Origin: Syntrophomonadaceae bacterium
Lineage (GTDB): Bacteria; Bacillota; Dethiobacteria; DTU022; UBA8154
Direction: 5' to 3'
Assembly (NCBI GenBank): GCA_007122565.1
Contig: SKTJ01000298.1
Location: forward strand, 1 to 7,353
DNA length: 7,353 nucleotides
Below are positions 1-6,923 of the stretch, in pieces. The position numbers and the translations under genes are program-made. Under the pieces are notes generated by a model. It was not told the DNA's origin, did no database searches, and saw only the letters and a program-made list of their open reading frames with translations. The stretch's first letter is position 1, and each line of letters opens with the position of its first letter.

Positions 1-2349
1 AACAGCAGCAGCAAATTCAATATCTGACTTGCTATCCTTGTTTTGTTCGAAGTTACCAAGGAAATGGTTGAAAGCTATGACCGCTCTTTCAAGGTCAGAG
101 TCTTTTCCACTTGTTACTAATGACGTGCTGATAACCGGTTGTGGCCCGCTTGTATCACGAAAAACCAGGTTCCTTCCCCAACCCCTCGCGCCCATACTGG
201 GCCCGGGGTCATCAGGTACTTCCGGCAGCCCTTCAGACCAGTCAAAATCATCCAGGTCATTTTCATCGCCATCGTTATCATCACCAGAATCATCACCATA
301 CTGCCACCACAGCATCGGGTAGCTCTGGCCGTCTCTGATGAACCAGGTTGATGGCGTTTCAGGATTAAAGGCTCCGATCAGTGTTATGTCCCACCCTACA
401 AACGTGTTGATATCTTGCATTTCTGTGGTGGTTTTCGGTTCACCTATGTCGTTATCATCCTGGACCGTGGATTCAATGTCATAGTAGCTGTTGATGACGC
501 TGCTGGCCGAGGATCCAAGCCCGACAAGCCCCCCGGTAAAAGTATCTCCGCCAACAAAGCCTGTCGCATAACAATTTTCAACAATGCTTTCATTATATCC
601 AACCAAACCGCCAATTCTGGTAGTTCCAGTAACAAAGCCTGTCGCATAACAGTCAGTTAGTTCAATACCGTGTCGTAAAGCTCCGACCAAGCCGCCTACT
701 TGAGATGTTCCTGTAACGTCACCGCTGGCATTGCTACCTGTTATGCCACCTTCTGAAGATCCATGTAGCCCCACTAAACCACCAACATTAAAATCACCTC
801 TGACTGAACCTGTCGCATGACTGCCACTGATAGTATGGTTATTTTGACCAACCAAACCGCCAGTGCTGCTCTCTTCTCCTTCAACTGACCCTTCAGCAAA
901 GCAGTCAATAATCAAGGCACTATTAACTCCTGCCAGGCCACCGACAGTAGTGCGGCCAGCAACTGTTCCTTTTGCATAGCTGTTAATGATTGTACCGACG
1001 TTCGATCCGGCCAGGCCGCCAACTAACCAGTCCCCGGCAACAGGGCCTTCGGCATAGCTGCCTGTGATCACGCCGTCACTATTGTTTTGCCCGACCAGAC
1101 CGCCAGACCCATCACCGGAAACAGAGCTATCTGCATAGCTCGCAGTTATTGTGCCATAATTCTGTCCAACCAGGCCACCATAATACATATTACTACCTGT
1201 AACAATTGCTGAGGCATAGCTGCCGATGACGGTGCCTTCATAACTGCTATTCCCGACTAGCCCACCAACACCTGAGCTTCCAGTCACAAAGCCTGAGACA
1301 CAGCTTATATAAACCGCACCCCTGTTCTGCCCAACTAGGCCTCCAACCCAATGCTCGCCTGTAACGGTTACGTTTTCCAAAGCCACATTTTTAATCAACG
1401 AATCTGTATCGGTACGTCCAAAGAGGCCGACAAAGTTTGTTTCCGGTCGATTAGTTGTAAGGTTGGATATGACAAAGCTATTGCCGTGATAGCTGCCGTT
1501 GAAACGGTCTAACCAGTCTATGCCGATAGGGAGCCATCCTTCGTCCGCGCTCCACTTCTCATCTTCCAAACAAATATCTGCAGTTTGAATATAGTGCTCC
1601 AAACGATCATTTCGGACATTATTGAGGTCTTCAGCATCGCCGACAGGCTTACCCACGATCACAACCGGGTCGATGTATCCCAGGGCCATGTTATTCTTAT
1701 TGACAGGATCTCCTTGTGTATCTAATTCGGAAGAATCCTCGCCCAAGTTATCAGTCCAGGCCATGGTTTCGAACCCATAAGCACCTGTGGCTGAGGGTGT
1801 AGTGGCTGCAAAGGTCACCGATACCCAATCATCCTGGCCCAGGTAACTGGCAGCGTCTATCGCTCTCAGGTAGATGAGAGAACCAGCAAGTTTACCTTCC
1901 CATTCCTGCTGGTCATTAGTTTCAATGCCATCTGATGACCATGCTTCACTAATTGAGACATCCGTAAACTCTTCAGGTATTTCCACCTGGGCGGAGCCAA
2001 GCGTATGATTGCCTACTTCGGTAAAAGTGATGGTGAAAGTGCCCGACTGACCGGCATTAGGGATCTCGTTGCCTTCACTGTTAATGTAAGAATCGTCTCC
2101 GTCTATTACCGCATCCGGAGTAATCGTGGCTACGAAAGAATTACCAGCACCTGATTTAAAGTCACTTTCAGCATTTCCACTTTCGGGCAGACTGCTAGAA
2201 AGATCAGATGTAACTGAAGCAGCACAATCTGAAATTGAACCTGAAAAACCTTCTGCAAGGGGCACAGCGGACATCAGCATCAGGAAAACCAAAGCCAGGA
2301 TAATAAACACTGGCTTAGTGATGTTAAATGAAGAATGTGCTTTTGTCAT
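1..2349 (-). CDS. Exported GLUG-repeat surface protein, C-terminus cut by window edge
   Basis: The minus frame starting at ATG 2349-2347 stays open for 783 codons to the left edge, with no stop. Residues 1-32 look like a Sec signal peptide: a short basic start, then a long hydrophobic core (VFIILALVFLMLMSAV) and probable cleavage after PLA. Residues 60-210 are a beta-rich, Ser/Thr/Asp-rich region of no family I can name. Residues 235-335 match the usual lead-in of GLUG proteins (LNNVRND, YIQTADICLED, WLPIG, FVGLFGRT). Residues 336-624 carry about ten GLUG units of the form GGLVGxN...SYAxGxVxG. Next comes the typical terminal block (KTTTEMQD, TFVGWD, GQSYPMLWWQ). Residues 685-703 are an Asp-rich linker, followed by about 80 residues I do not recognise. 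GLUG proteins are generally cell-surface or secreted and often adhesive, but the role here is unknown. A GGAAG site lies 10 bases before the ATG. The missing C-terminus may hold the cell-wall anchor. Confidence 0.9.
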   Translation of the reverse strand, partial: MTKAHSSFNITKPVFIILALVFLMLMSAVPLAEGFSGSISDCAASVTSDLSSSLPESGNAESDFKSGAGNSFVATITPDAVIDGDDSYINSEGNEIPNAGQSGTFTITFTEVGNHTLGSAQVEIPEEFTDVSISEAWSSDGIETNDQQEWEGKLAGSLIYLRAIDAASYLGQDDWVSVTFAATTPSATGAYGFETMAWTDNLGEDSSELDTQGDPVNKNNMALGYIDPVVIVGKPVGDAEDLNNVRNDRLEHYIQTADICLEDEKWSADEGWLPIGIDWLDRFNGSYHGNSFVISNLTTNRPETNFVGLFGRTDTDSLIKNVALENVTVTGEHWVGGLVGQNRGAVYISCVSGFVTGSSGVGGLVGNSSYEGTVIGSYASAIVTGSNMYYGGLVGQNYGTITASYADSSVSGDGSGGLVGQNNSDGVITGSYAEGPVAGDWLVGGLAGSNVGTIINSYAKGTVAGRTTVGGLAGVNSALIIDCFAEGSVEGEESSTGGLVGQNNHTISGSHATGSVRGDFNVGGLVGLHGSSEGGITGSNASGDVTGTSQVGGLVGALRHGIELTDCYATGFVTGTTRIGGLVGYNESIVENCYATGFVGGDTFTGGLVGLGSSASSVINSYYDIESTVQDDNDIGEPKTTTEMQDINTFVGWDITLIGAFNPETPSTWFIRDGQSYPMLWWQYGDDSGDDNDGDENDLDDFDWSEGLPEVPDDPGPSMGARGWGRNLVFRDTSGPQPVISTSLVTSGKDSDLERAVIAFNHFLGNFEQNKDSKSDIEFAAAV
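481..1344 (-). repeat. GLUG repeat array, about ten complete units plus a terminal one
   Basis: Reading the minus-strand protein from residue 336 to 623, the heptad-like core GG-L-(V/A)-G recurs every 25-29 residues. Each unit continues with a variable turn, then a (S/N/D)-(Y/C/H/N)-A-x-G-x-V-x-G strand segment. Eleven GGL(V/A)G cores are present. The last leads into SYYDIEST and the closing block rather than into another unit. Units are degenerate at the DNA level, apart from one pair sharing an exact 21-base stretch. The pattern fits a repetitive beta-strand or solenoid-like surface domain (inference). Confidence 0.88.
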
Positions 2350-2379
2350 TCTAATTTCACTTCCTTTCAAAAGTATAAA

Positions 2380-2409
2380 ATTATATCAAACAACTTTCTA
2401 ATATATTAA
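2380..2409 (-). promoter_or_regulatory. Probable extended -10 promoter of the GLUG-protein gene
   Basis: On the minus strand a perfect extended -10, TGATATAAT (TG-n-TATAAT), occupies 2388-2380. A 4/6 match to the -35 box, TTAATA, lies at 2409-2404 with an 18-base spacer. Transcription would begin near 2373, giving a leader of about 24 bases that contains the GGAAG ribosome binding site. The upstream hairpin terminator at 2427-2451 makes a separate promoter here expected. Confidence 0.5.
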
Positions 2410-2420
2410 AGGAAAAGGTT

Positions 2421-2451
2421 AAATAAAAAAATCACCCTGGGGGTGATTTTT
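2421..2451 (-). terminator. Rho-independent terminator after the LuxR-type gene
   Basis: A perfect 11-bp stem pairs 2427-2437 with 2441-2451 around a 3-base loop, with core ATCACCC/GGGTGAT. On the minus strand it is followed by TTTTTTTATTT, a good U-tract. It lies about 65 bases past the stop of the membrane LuxR gene and just before the GLUG gene promoter, so it should end luxR transcription and insulate the surface-protein gene. Confidence 0.8.
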
Positions 2452-2467
2452 AGAAAAAATTGACAAC

Positions 2468-2500
2468 AAAAAGGAACCTTTTTTTCGGATATCCTTTTTT
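2468..2500 (-). terminator. Secondary A/T-rich hairpin after the LuxR-type gene
   Basis: AAAAAG (2468-2473) can pair with CTTTTT (2478-2483) around GAAC. Alternatively AAAAAGGA (2468-2475) pairs with TCCTTTTT (2492-2499). A perfect palindrome GGATATCC sits at 2487-2494. The stems are weak and no clean U-tract follows on the minus strand, so this may only assist the stronger terminator further downstream. Confidence 0.3.
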
Positions 2501-2514
2501 AGGCTAAAGAACTT

Positions 2515-4008
2515 TCATGCCTCGATGTTCTTTTTGGGATCTGCAAACTTGAACAGCAATTCCGAGCGGTTTTTTACCTCCGCCTTCCTGTAAATATTTC
2601 TAATATGAGTTTTCAGGGTATTCTTGCTGATCACCAATTGCTCTGCAATCACGGGATTCTTCTGGCCAGCCAGCATTAAGAAAAGAATTTCTTTTTCTTT
2701 TTGCGTAAAATTATCTAGCTGCAAATCATGATGGACCTTTAGTTTCCCCATTTCCTGATCAATAATATCTGACAGACCAATCGTTGCATGGTCGGCAAGG
2801 CGAAGTTTTCTGAGGGAAAGAGCAGGTAATATTCCGATAAACAAGATTATGCCAGCCGTGATGGAAAGGATAAGATAGCCTTCCCCTTCAAAATTGATCG
2901 TAAGAAGCGGCATCAAGATAACGCCAACCATAATAAAGAGAATGTTTAACAACAATCCCCGGCCATAGTATGTTTTAGGGTCTCCGCCCAACAGCTGGCA
3001 GAAATAAGCCAGGCAAACCCACATAAAGAGATCGATAAACCCATAACTGACCTCAAGAAAGTAATACAGGGGCCACAAAGCTCCTGCAGGAAGGGCAACG
3101 GGAAGCAACAGAAAGCTGCAGCCCAGCACAATCAGGCCAAATATGGCCATTTTTTCTATTTCCTTTTCTCTGTCCAAATAATAACCGGCAACAACAAAGG
3201 TTAAAGCATAGATGGCCTGTCCGAGGATGGGGAGAAGTGTGCTTTCTTCTTTAATTACAGAAAATACGATGCCGTGAGTTTCCCAAGCTAGAATGTAAAA
3301 ACAGAAAATGGTCAACGAAAAGGGGAACCAGAAGGCTTTCCATGGATTGATATAATTCCTGCTTGCATCAGTTTTGACAGGAGTAAACGTTGGGGGAGCG
3401 CCCGCTTTTTGGCTGCCTTCGACAAAGGAAGCTGCAGTTACAGTTTTTGTAGTTAAAGAGGGAAAAAGAAGAACCAATCCTGAAAGGAACAGGGCCAACA
3501 AGGGGGCCGCATAAAAAACAGCAACGAGGGCCGTGTAAAGAATTGTGGCTACTGCAACCATGGCAGCCATATAGCGCCCTCTTTCGTTTGATAGAATATA
3601 ATAGATTGTCGTACCCCAGAAGGCGAAATAAATAGCGCCGCTAAACCCCATGAACACAGGCAAAAGAACGTACATAGCAAGGGAACTGTATCCCCATGAG
3701 GAAATAATATCGGCCGGAAGCTGCCATGCTAAAAATGCTACTAACCATGTGGACAAGGCAGTTGCAGGAGCTGCAACTGCAATTAAAATCCCCAGAGCAG
3801 ACAGCCGCTCCTTTAAGTGCAGAAACGTAACATAGCCCAGAACCGTAGAGCCCAAAAAGATCAGATTGAAAAAGGTCATTTTACCATCACCATCTTCAAG
3901 GGCTGTCTGCGCGATCCCAAAGAGAGGAAAAAACCACAACCAGGCAACAAAAGCCGCCATAGCGGTAATATTGATTTTGTATTTCTTCAAGATCATCAAA
4001 TATCCCAT
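2515..4008 (-). CDS. Membrane-integrated LuxR-family regulator (12-TM MFS-like domain plus HTH)
   Basis: This 497-residue protein has about twelve hydrophobic helices in residues 12-398. A longer hydrophilic loop at 186-218 sits where MFS transporters have their central loop. The segment G275-YYL-DR-EKEIEK between helices 8 and 9 resembles MFS motif A. Residues 431-492 are a LuxR/FixJ C-terminal helix-turn-helix: FTQKEKEILFLMLAG, then IAEQLVISKNTLKTHIRNIYRKA, then VKNRSELL. An even helix count would leave both termini in the cytoplasm, with the HTH able to reach DNA. The layout suggests a one-component regulator whose membrane part senses or binds a small ligand; the ligand is unknown. Comparable membrane LuxR proteins are known in anaerobic Gram-positives, notably Coriobacteriia. 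ATG 4008 is chosen over Met5 because AAAGGGTG at 4021-4014 lies five bases upstream. The next genes downstream and upstream are the GLUG protein and uppP. The target is unknown; autoregulation or control of the surface protein are both possible. Confidence 0.88.
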   Translation of the reverse strand: MGYLMILKKYKINITAMAAFVAWLWFFPLFGIAQTALEDGDGKMTFFNLIFLGSTVLGYVTFLHLKERLSALGILIAVAAPATALSTWLVAFLAWQLPADIISSWGYSSLAMYVLLPVFMGFSGAIYFAFWGTTIYYILSNERGRYMAAMVAVATILYTALVAVFYAAPLLALFLSGLVLLFPSLTTKTVTAASFVEGSQKAGAPPTFTPVKTDASRNYINPWKAFWFPFSLTIFCFYILAWETHGIVFSVIKEESTLLPILGQAIYALTFVVAGYYLDREKEIEKMAIFGLIVLGCSFLLLPVALPAGALWPLYYFLEVSYGFIDLFMWVCLAYFCQLLGGDPKTYYGRGLLLNILFIMVGVILMPLLTINFEGEGYLILSITAGIILFIGILPALSLRKLRLADHATIGLSDIIDQEMGKLKVHHDLQLDNFTQKEKEILFLMLAGQKNPVIAEQLVISKNTLKTHIRNIYRKAEVKNRSELLFKFADPKKNIEA

Positions 4009-4129
4009 AAAAGCACCCTTTAAAAGTCTTGTTATCGAAGTTTAACTTTATATATTCTTTATCAAAATTAAAATTCCCCCTAAAATAAGCAAAAAATACC
4101 CGCATAGCCAGCTTTTTAGCCATTCCTGC

Positions 4130-4212
4130 TTTTATCTTCGTATCTTTATTGTTTCCACCTGTCTTGACGTTCTTTTGATGCTGGATAGAACAAGTCAAGA
4201 CAAAAGATAAAA
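4130..4212 (-). promoter_or_regulatory. Nested inverted repeat between uppP and the LuxR-type gene
   Basis: An inner stem pairs TGTCTTGAC (4160-4168) with GTCAAGACA (4194-4202). It continues as GTTC (4169-4172) with GAAC (4188-4191) after a 2-base AA bulge, leaving a 15-base loop. An outer pair of 9-base arms, TTTTATCTT (4130-4138) and AAGATAAAA (4204-4212), encloses it. It begins 3 bases beyond the uppP stop codon. No U-tract follows the inner stem on the minus strand, so it is not a classical terminator. It could be a transcript 3' end structure, an attenuator or a protein-binding palindrome. The rest of 4009-4214 is A/T-rich and holds the LuxR gene's ribosome binding site, with no gene I can support. 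Confidence 0.45.
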
Positions 4213-4214
4213 CA

Positions 4215-5042
4215 TTATATTGTAGGTTGTATTTCCTGGATAAACCGAAATACAAGAAAAGCAACAACGTAACAATATATTGCGAAATACAAGAGCCGTC
4301 CGCGTTTTAGAAAGTTAATCAGCCAGACAATGCCGATCCAGGAAAATATAAACGATGTAGCAAAGGCCATAACCAATGGGCCGGCCCCAATAGTGGCAAA
4401 CATGGCCATTGAAGCTTCTCCCAATGCCAAAACAGTTGAACCCAAAATTACTGGGATCACCAACAAGAAAGAATATTTTACAGCCGTATCCCGTTCCAGG
4501 CCCATCCATAGCGCAGCCACCAAGGTGGCACCGGAACGGGAAATCCCCGGCAGCACTGCCAGTGTCTGGCCCAGTCCCACAATAATGGCATCGAAATACG
4601 TCATATTTTTCTCTGTACGGCGGCCATACAGGCGAAAACGCTCAATTATGATTAGTAATGTCCCCGTCACTGTCAGTGCTACGGCAATAAAGGGCGGAGT
4701 CTTCATCGTTTCTTCAACCAATCCCTTGAGCAGAAGCCCAAGGCTGCCTGTAATTACCGTGGCAATGATAATATAGAGTCCAAACATGAAATGAACCCGG
4801 TTTTCTGCCGTACGTTCCGTGAAATAATTTAAAAAGCCCCTTACCACCGCCCAAAGCTCGCTGCGAAAATATATGATAACCGCAAATACTGATGCGATAT
4901 GAAGATAAATTTCAAATGCAAGGCCCGGAAAGTTGTAGCCAAATAATAACTCTACAATGATGATATGTGCTGTGCTGGAAACAGGCAAAAACTCTGTGAT
5001 CCCCTGAACAATGCCAAATATTAGTGCTTCAATTATATGCAA
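4215..5042 (-). CDS. uppP: Undecaprenyl-diphosphate phosphatase
   Basis: UppP (BacA family) is an integral membrane enzyme. It removes a phosphate from undecaprenyl pyrophosphate and so regenerates the lipid carrier used for peptidoglycan and other wall polymers; extra copies give bacitracin resistance. The 275 residues match the family length. The (E/Q)xxxE motif is Q13-GIT-E17, followed by FLPVSSTAH with S23 and H26. The second signature, PGISRSGAT, is at 165-173 with R169 and T173. These correspond to catalytic or active-site residues known in the E. coli enzyme. About eight hydrophobic segments are visible. The start is TTG at 5042-5040: GAGGTGA at 5053-5047 is well spaced, an in-frame TGA lies four codons upstream, and no in-frame ATG occurs before the first catalytic motif. 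The gene is divergent from the methyltransferase-flippase operon. It ends 206 bases before the LuxR gene, with a stem-loop in between. Confidence 0.95.
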   Translation of the reverse strand: MHIIEALIFGIVQGITEFLPVSSTAHIIIVELLFGYNFPGLAFEIYLHIASVFAVIIYFRSELWAVVRGFLNYFTERTAENRVHFMFGLYIIIATVITGSLGLLLKGLVEETMKTPPFIAVALTVTGTLLIIIERFRLYGRRTEKNMTYFDAIIVGLGQTLAVLPGISRSGATLVAALWMGLERDTAVKYSFLLVIPVILGSTVLALGEASMAMFATIGAGPLVMAFATSFIFSWIGIVWLINFLKRGRLLYFAIYCYVVAFLVFRFIQEIQPTI

Positions 5043-5061
5043 ATAATCACCTCAGCTACTA

Positions 5062-5091
5062 ATTATACTACGAGCCAAATAATCCTGCTAA
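5062..5091 (-). promoter_or_regulatory. Candidate uppP promoter
   Basis: On the minus strand a perfect -10 box TATAAT lies at 5067-5062, with TTAGCA (4/6 match) at 5091-5086 and an 18-base spacer. Initiation near 5055 would give a very short leader that starts close to the GAGGTGA ribosome binding site, which is slightly unusual. A start point further upstream cannot be excluded. Confidence 0.45.
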
Positions 5092-5184
5092 TTGCATAAA
5101 GAATATCTCACCGAGTAATAATATCCTCTTTCCCTACCATTTATCCACCGGGTATAAGTCTGTAATAATACCAACAAATAGGCC

Positions 5185-5213
5185 TTGACCAAAGCGATGT
5201 ACTGGTTTAGAAT
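5185..5213 (+). promoter_or_regulatory. Sigma-A-like promoter of the methyltransferase-flippase operon
   Basis: TTGACC at 5185-5190 and TAGAAT at 5208-5213 are separated by exactly 17 bases, and each differs from the consensus at one position. Transcription would begin near 5220, about 45 bases before the preferred ATG at 5265. This is the best housekeeping-type promoter in the window. It points away from the uppP promoter, with about 94 bases between the two -35 boxes. Confidence 0.7.
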
Positions 5214-5264
5214 ATCATTGAGAATGGTTTTCATTTTCAACGTTTGTCGAAAGGACAAGAGCTG

Positions 5265-5819
5265 ATGAATCTTATTAAACCATCCGTTGCCTGCCTGGAA
5301 AAGAAAATATGCCGCTTTCCTTTACTGGTTAACCTGTATTCACGTCCCTACCTTCAAGTGATAAAAAATGAGATCGGACTGGCGCAAATATCTGCAGCAG
5401 ATAAAGTGTTAAATATTGGTTGTGGTGCAGTTCCTTTTACGGCTCTCCAAATAGCAGCGCTCACGGGTGCCACGGTTTGGGCCATGGACAGGGATGCAGA
5501 TGCTGTGAAAAGGGCCTGTTTTTGTATAGAGCAGGCAGGCATGGATGAGCGTATTCGGGTCATTGAAGGCAACGGGGCGTATGACGTTCTCTCCGGTTTT
5601 AATGTAGCCATTGTAGCTTTGCAGGCGGAACCCAAGGAAGATATTCTGGATAATTTGCTGGCTGCTGCTCTAACGGGAGGTCGCCTGGTCTTCCGCCGGG
5701 CCAACAACTACTTTAAGCAGTGCTATGATCGTCTCCCGTTAAAAATGGATCCAGTTGCTGAAGTAAAACAACATATGCAAACTTTTGATAGGTCCGTGTT
5801 GTATGTAAAAACAGGGTAA
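5265..5819 (+). CDS. Class I SAM-dependent methyltransferase, nicotianamine-synthase-like
   Basis: This 184-residue protein has a Rossmann-type SAM-binding core. Motif I is VLNIGCGAVPFTAL at residues 48-61, strand 2 ends in the acidic VWAMDRD (D75), RIRVIEGNG is near 97-104, and strand 4 is FNVAIVALQ. The proline form of motif I (GCGAVPFTAL) and the block from EPKEDILDNLL to GGRLVFRRAN resemble nicotianamine synthase and related aminopropyl-transferring enzymes more than typical small-molecule methyltransferases. The protein is much shorter than those synthases, so both the reaction and the substrate are unknown. ATG 5265 is preferred: AAAGGA at 5250-5255 precedes it by nine bases, whereas the in-frame TTG at 5244 has no visible ribosome binding site. 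The flippase-like gene starts 14 bases after the stop, so the two are probably cotranscribed and may act on one lipid-linked or membrane substrate (inference). Confidence 0.8.
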   Translation: MNLIKPSVACLEKKICRFPLLVNLYSRPYLQVIKNEIGLAQISAADKVLNIGCGAVPFTALQIAALTGATVWAMDRDADAVKRACFCIEQAGMDERIRVIEGNGAYDVLSGFNVAIVALQAEPKEDILDNLLAAALTGGRLVFRRANNYFKQCYDRLPLKMDPVAEVKQHMQTFDRSVLYVKTG

Positions 5820-5833
5820 TGGAGGATTTTAAG

Positions 5834-6874
5834 GTGAGGTTTAAACATTCATATTTCTGGTTTGCCGGCATTTTAGCGTTAACCGCCTGCGTGCTAGTTC
5901 TGGGGTGGGAAGAGATTAAGGAATTACTGTGGCAGGCCAATCCTAATGTGCTTGCCCTTTTATGCTTGCTTCAGGTGGGGACCCTGGCACTATCAGCATA
6001 CAAATGGCATTTTCTCCTGGCGAAGTTAGCACCGGGATATTCTTTTGGGAGGGTTTTTGCTGTTTATCTGGGTGGAGACTTTGTGGAAAGTATTACCCCG
6101 GCGGTGAAGCTGGGGGGAGAAGCAGCCAGAGTATATCTTTTCCGGCGTCTCACATCCCTTCCATATGCACAGCTCGCGGGGGTATTAGTGGCACATAAAT
6201 ACATATCCCTCTTACCTTTCGTGCTAATTTGTACTTTTTTTCTCATTCTGTCTTTGATCCGATTTGAGCTTCCCCTATTATTCATCCTCTCCTTTTTTGC
6301 CCTGATAGGGTTATTCGCTGTGGTTGCACTGCTGATGCGCGGGAACCGTGTTACCAACTTCCAAGTTGAAAATCCAGTTACAAAAATGGATACCCTCCCT
6401 TCTTTAAAAGTTCCCCAATGGCAAAAAAATTGGGAAGGTGCCCTCATCTTTTTGCAAGATGCATCCCGGCAGGCCCGCTCCCTCGTCACCGTCCGCGAAC
6501 AGCTTTTGCTATTCCTTATATCCCTCTTTGTCTGGGCCCTCTACCCTTTTAAAGTTTACCTGGTAACCAGCATGCTTGGCCTGGATGTGGATATGCTCAC
6601 TGTGGCCATCGCCACTTACACTGCCTATATGGTTAGCATGATTCCTTTTGCGCCAGGGGGACTGGGAACTTTTGAAGGGAGCATGGCTTTGATCTTCACC
6701 CTCAGCGGCGTCTCCCCAGCGTCCGGGCTGGCCGTTGCTCTCCTCTCCCGGTTGGTAACTTACTGGTTCTCCCTCCTCCTTTCTGCTGTCGCCGCCGCTA
6801 CCCTGGCGTTGAAAGATAATCCCCTTTCCAGCGGTGCCTGTAGGCCGGACAGTCTGCGGGATCCACCCTATTGA
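5834..6874 (+). CDS. UPF0104 / LPG-synthase-TM flippase-like membrane protein
   Basis: With the GTG start the protein has 346 residues and some eight hydrophobic segments spread over its length. It belongs to the flippase-like family (lysylphosphatidylglycerol synthase transmembrane region, YbhN/AglD-like). Hallmarks are KWHFLL (57-62), SITPAVKLGGEAARVYLFRR (86-105), a mid-protein hydrophilic stretch (about 170-220), then PFAPGGLGTFEG (271-282) and SRLVTYWF (305-312). The family is linked to lipid or glycolipid translocation and synthesis, but most members have no proven substrate. There is no MprF-type catalytic domain, so it should not be called a lysyl transferase. GTG 5834 is preferred because GGAGG at 5821-5825 sits eight bases upstream. 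An in-frame ATG at 5819 overlaps the methyltransferase stop (TAATG), has only a weak upstream site and would add five residues. The C-terminal tail of about 20 residues is polar. Confidence 0.87.
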   Translation: MRFKHSYFWFAGILALTACVLVLGWEEIKELLWQANPNVLALLCLLQVGTLALSAYKWHFLLAKLAPGYSFGRVFAVYLGGDFVESITPAVKLGGEAARVYLFRRLTSLPYAQLAGVLVAHKYISLLPFVLICTFFLILSLIRFELPLLFILSFFALIGLFAVVALLMRGNRVTNFQVENPVTKMDTLPSLKVPQWQKNWEGALIFLQDASRQARSLVTVREQLLLFLISLFVWALYPFKVYLVTSMLGLDVDMLTVAIATYTAYMVSMIPFAPGGLGTFEGSMALIFTLSGVSPASGLAVALLSRLVTYWFSLLLSAVAAATLALKDNPLSSGACRPDSLRDPPY

Positions 6875-6923
6875 AGTAGCAACGATATAAGATCGCTTAA
6901 AAAAAATGTAGGAGGAATTAGCA

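Noticed and set aside
481..1344. Regularly spaced repeats that might suggest a CRISPR array
   Set aside because: The periodicity is at the protein level (25-29 codons, degenerate DNA) within an open frame, with no constant repeat and unique spacer pattern.
2126..2401. 91-codon plus-strand frame opposite the signal peptide end of the GLUG gene
   Set aside because: It is antisense to a continuous 783-codon frame and also crosses that gene's promoter.
3896..4267. 123-codon minus-strand frame across the uppP-luxR gap
   Set aside because: It overlaps the ends of both well-supported genes in another frame, has no domain features and lacks a good ribosome binding site. The inverted repeat in the gap explains the region better.
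4330..4776. 148-codon plus-strand frame opposite uppP
   Set aside because: It mirrors the conserved uppP coding sequence, including its catalytic motifs, and has no independent support.
5115..5172. GTAATAATA direct repeats at 5115-5123 and 5162-5170 in the divergent promoter region
   Set aside because: They are short and A/T-rich in an A/T-rich interval, so they are likely by chance.
6885..6910. Possible hairpin (CGAT/ATCG) between the flippase and small-protein genes
   Set aside because: The stem is only 4 bp and is followed by A residues rather than T on the plus strand, so it is not a terminator.
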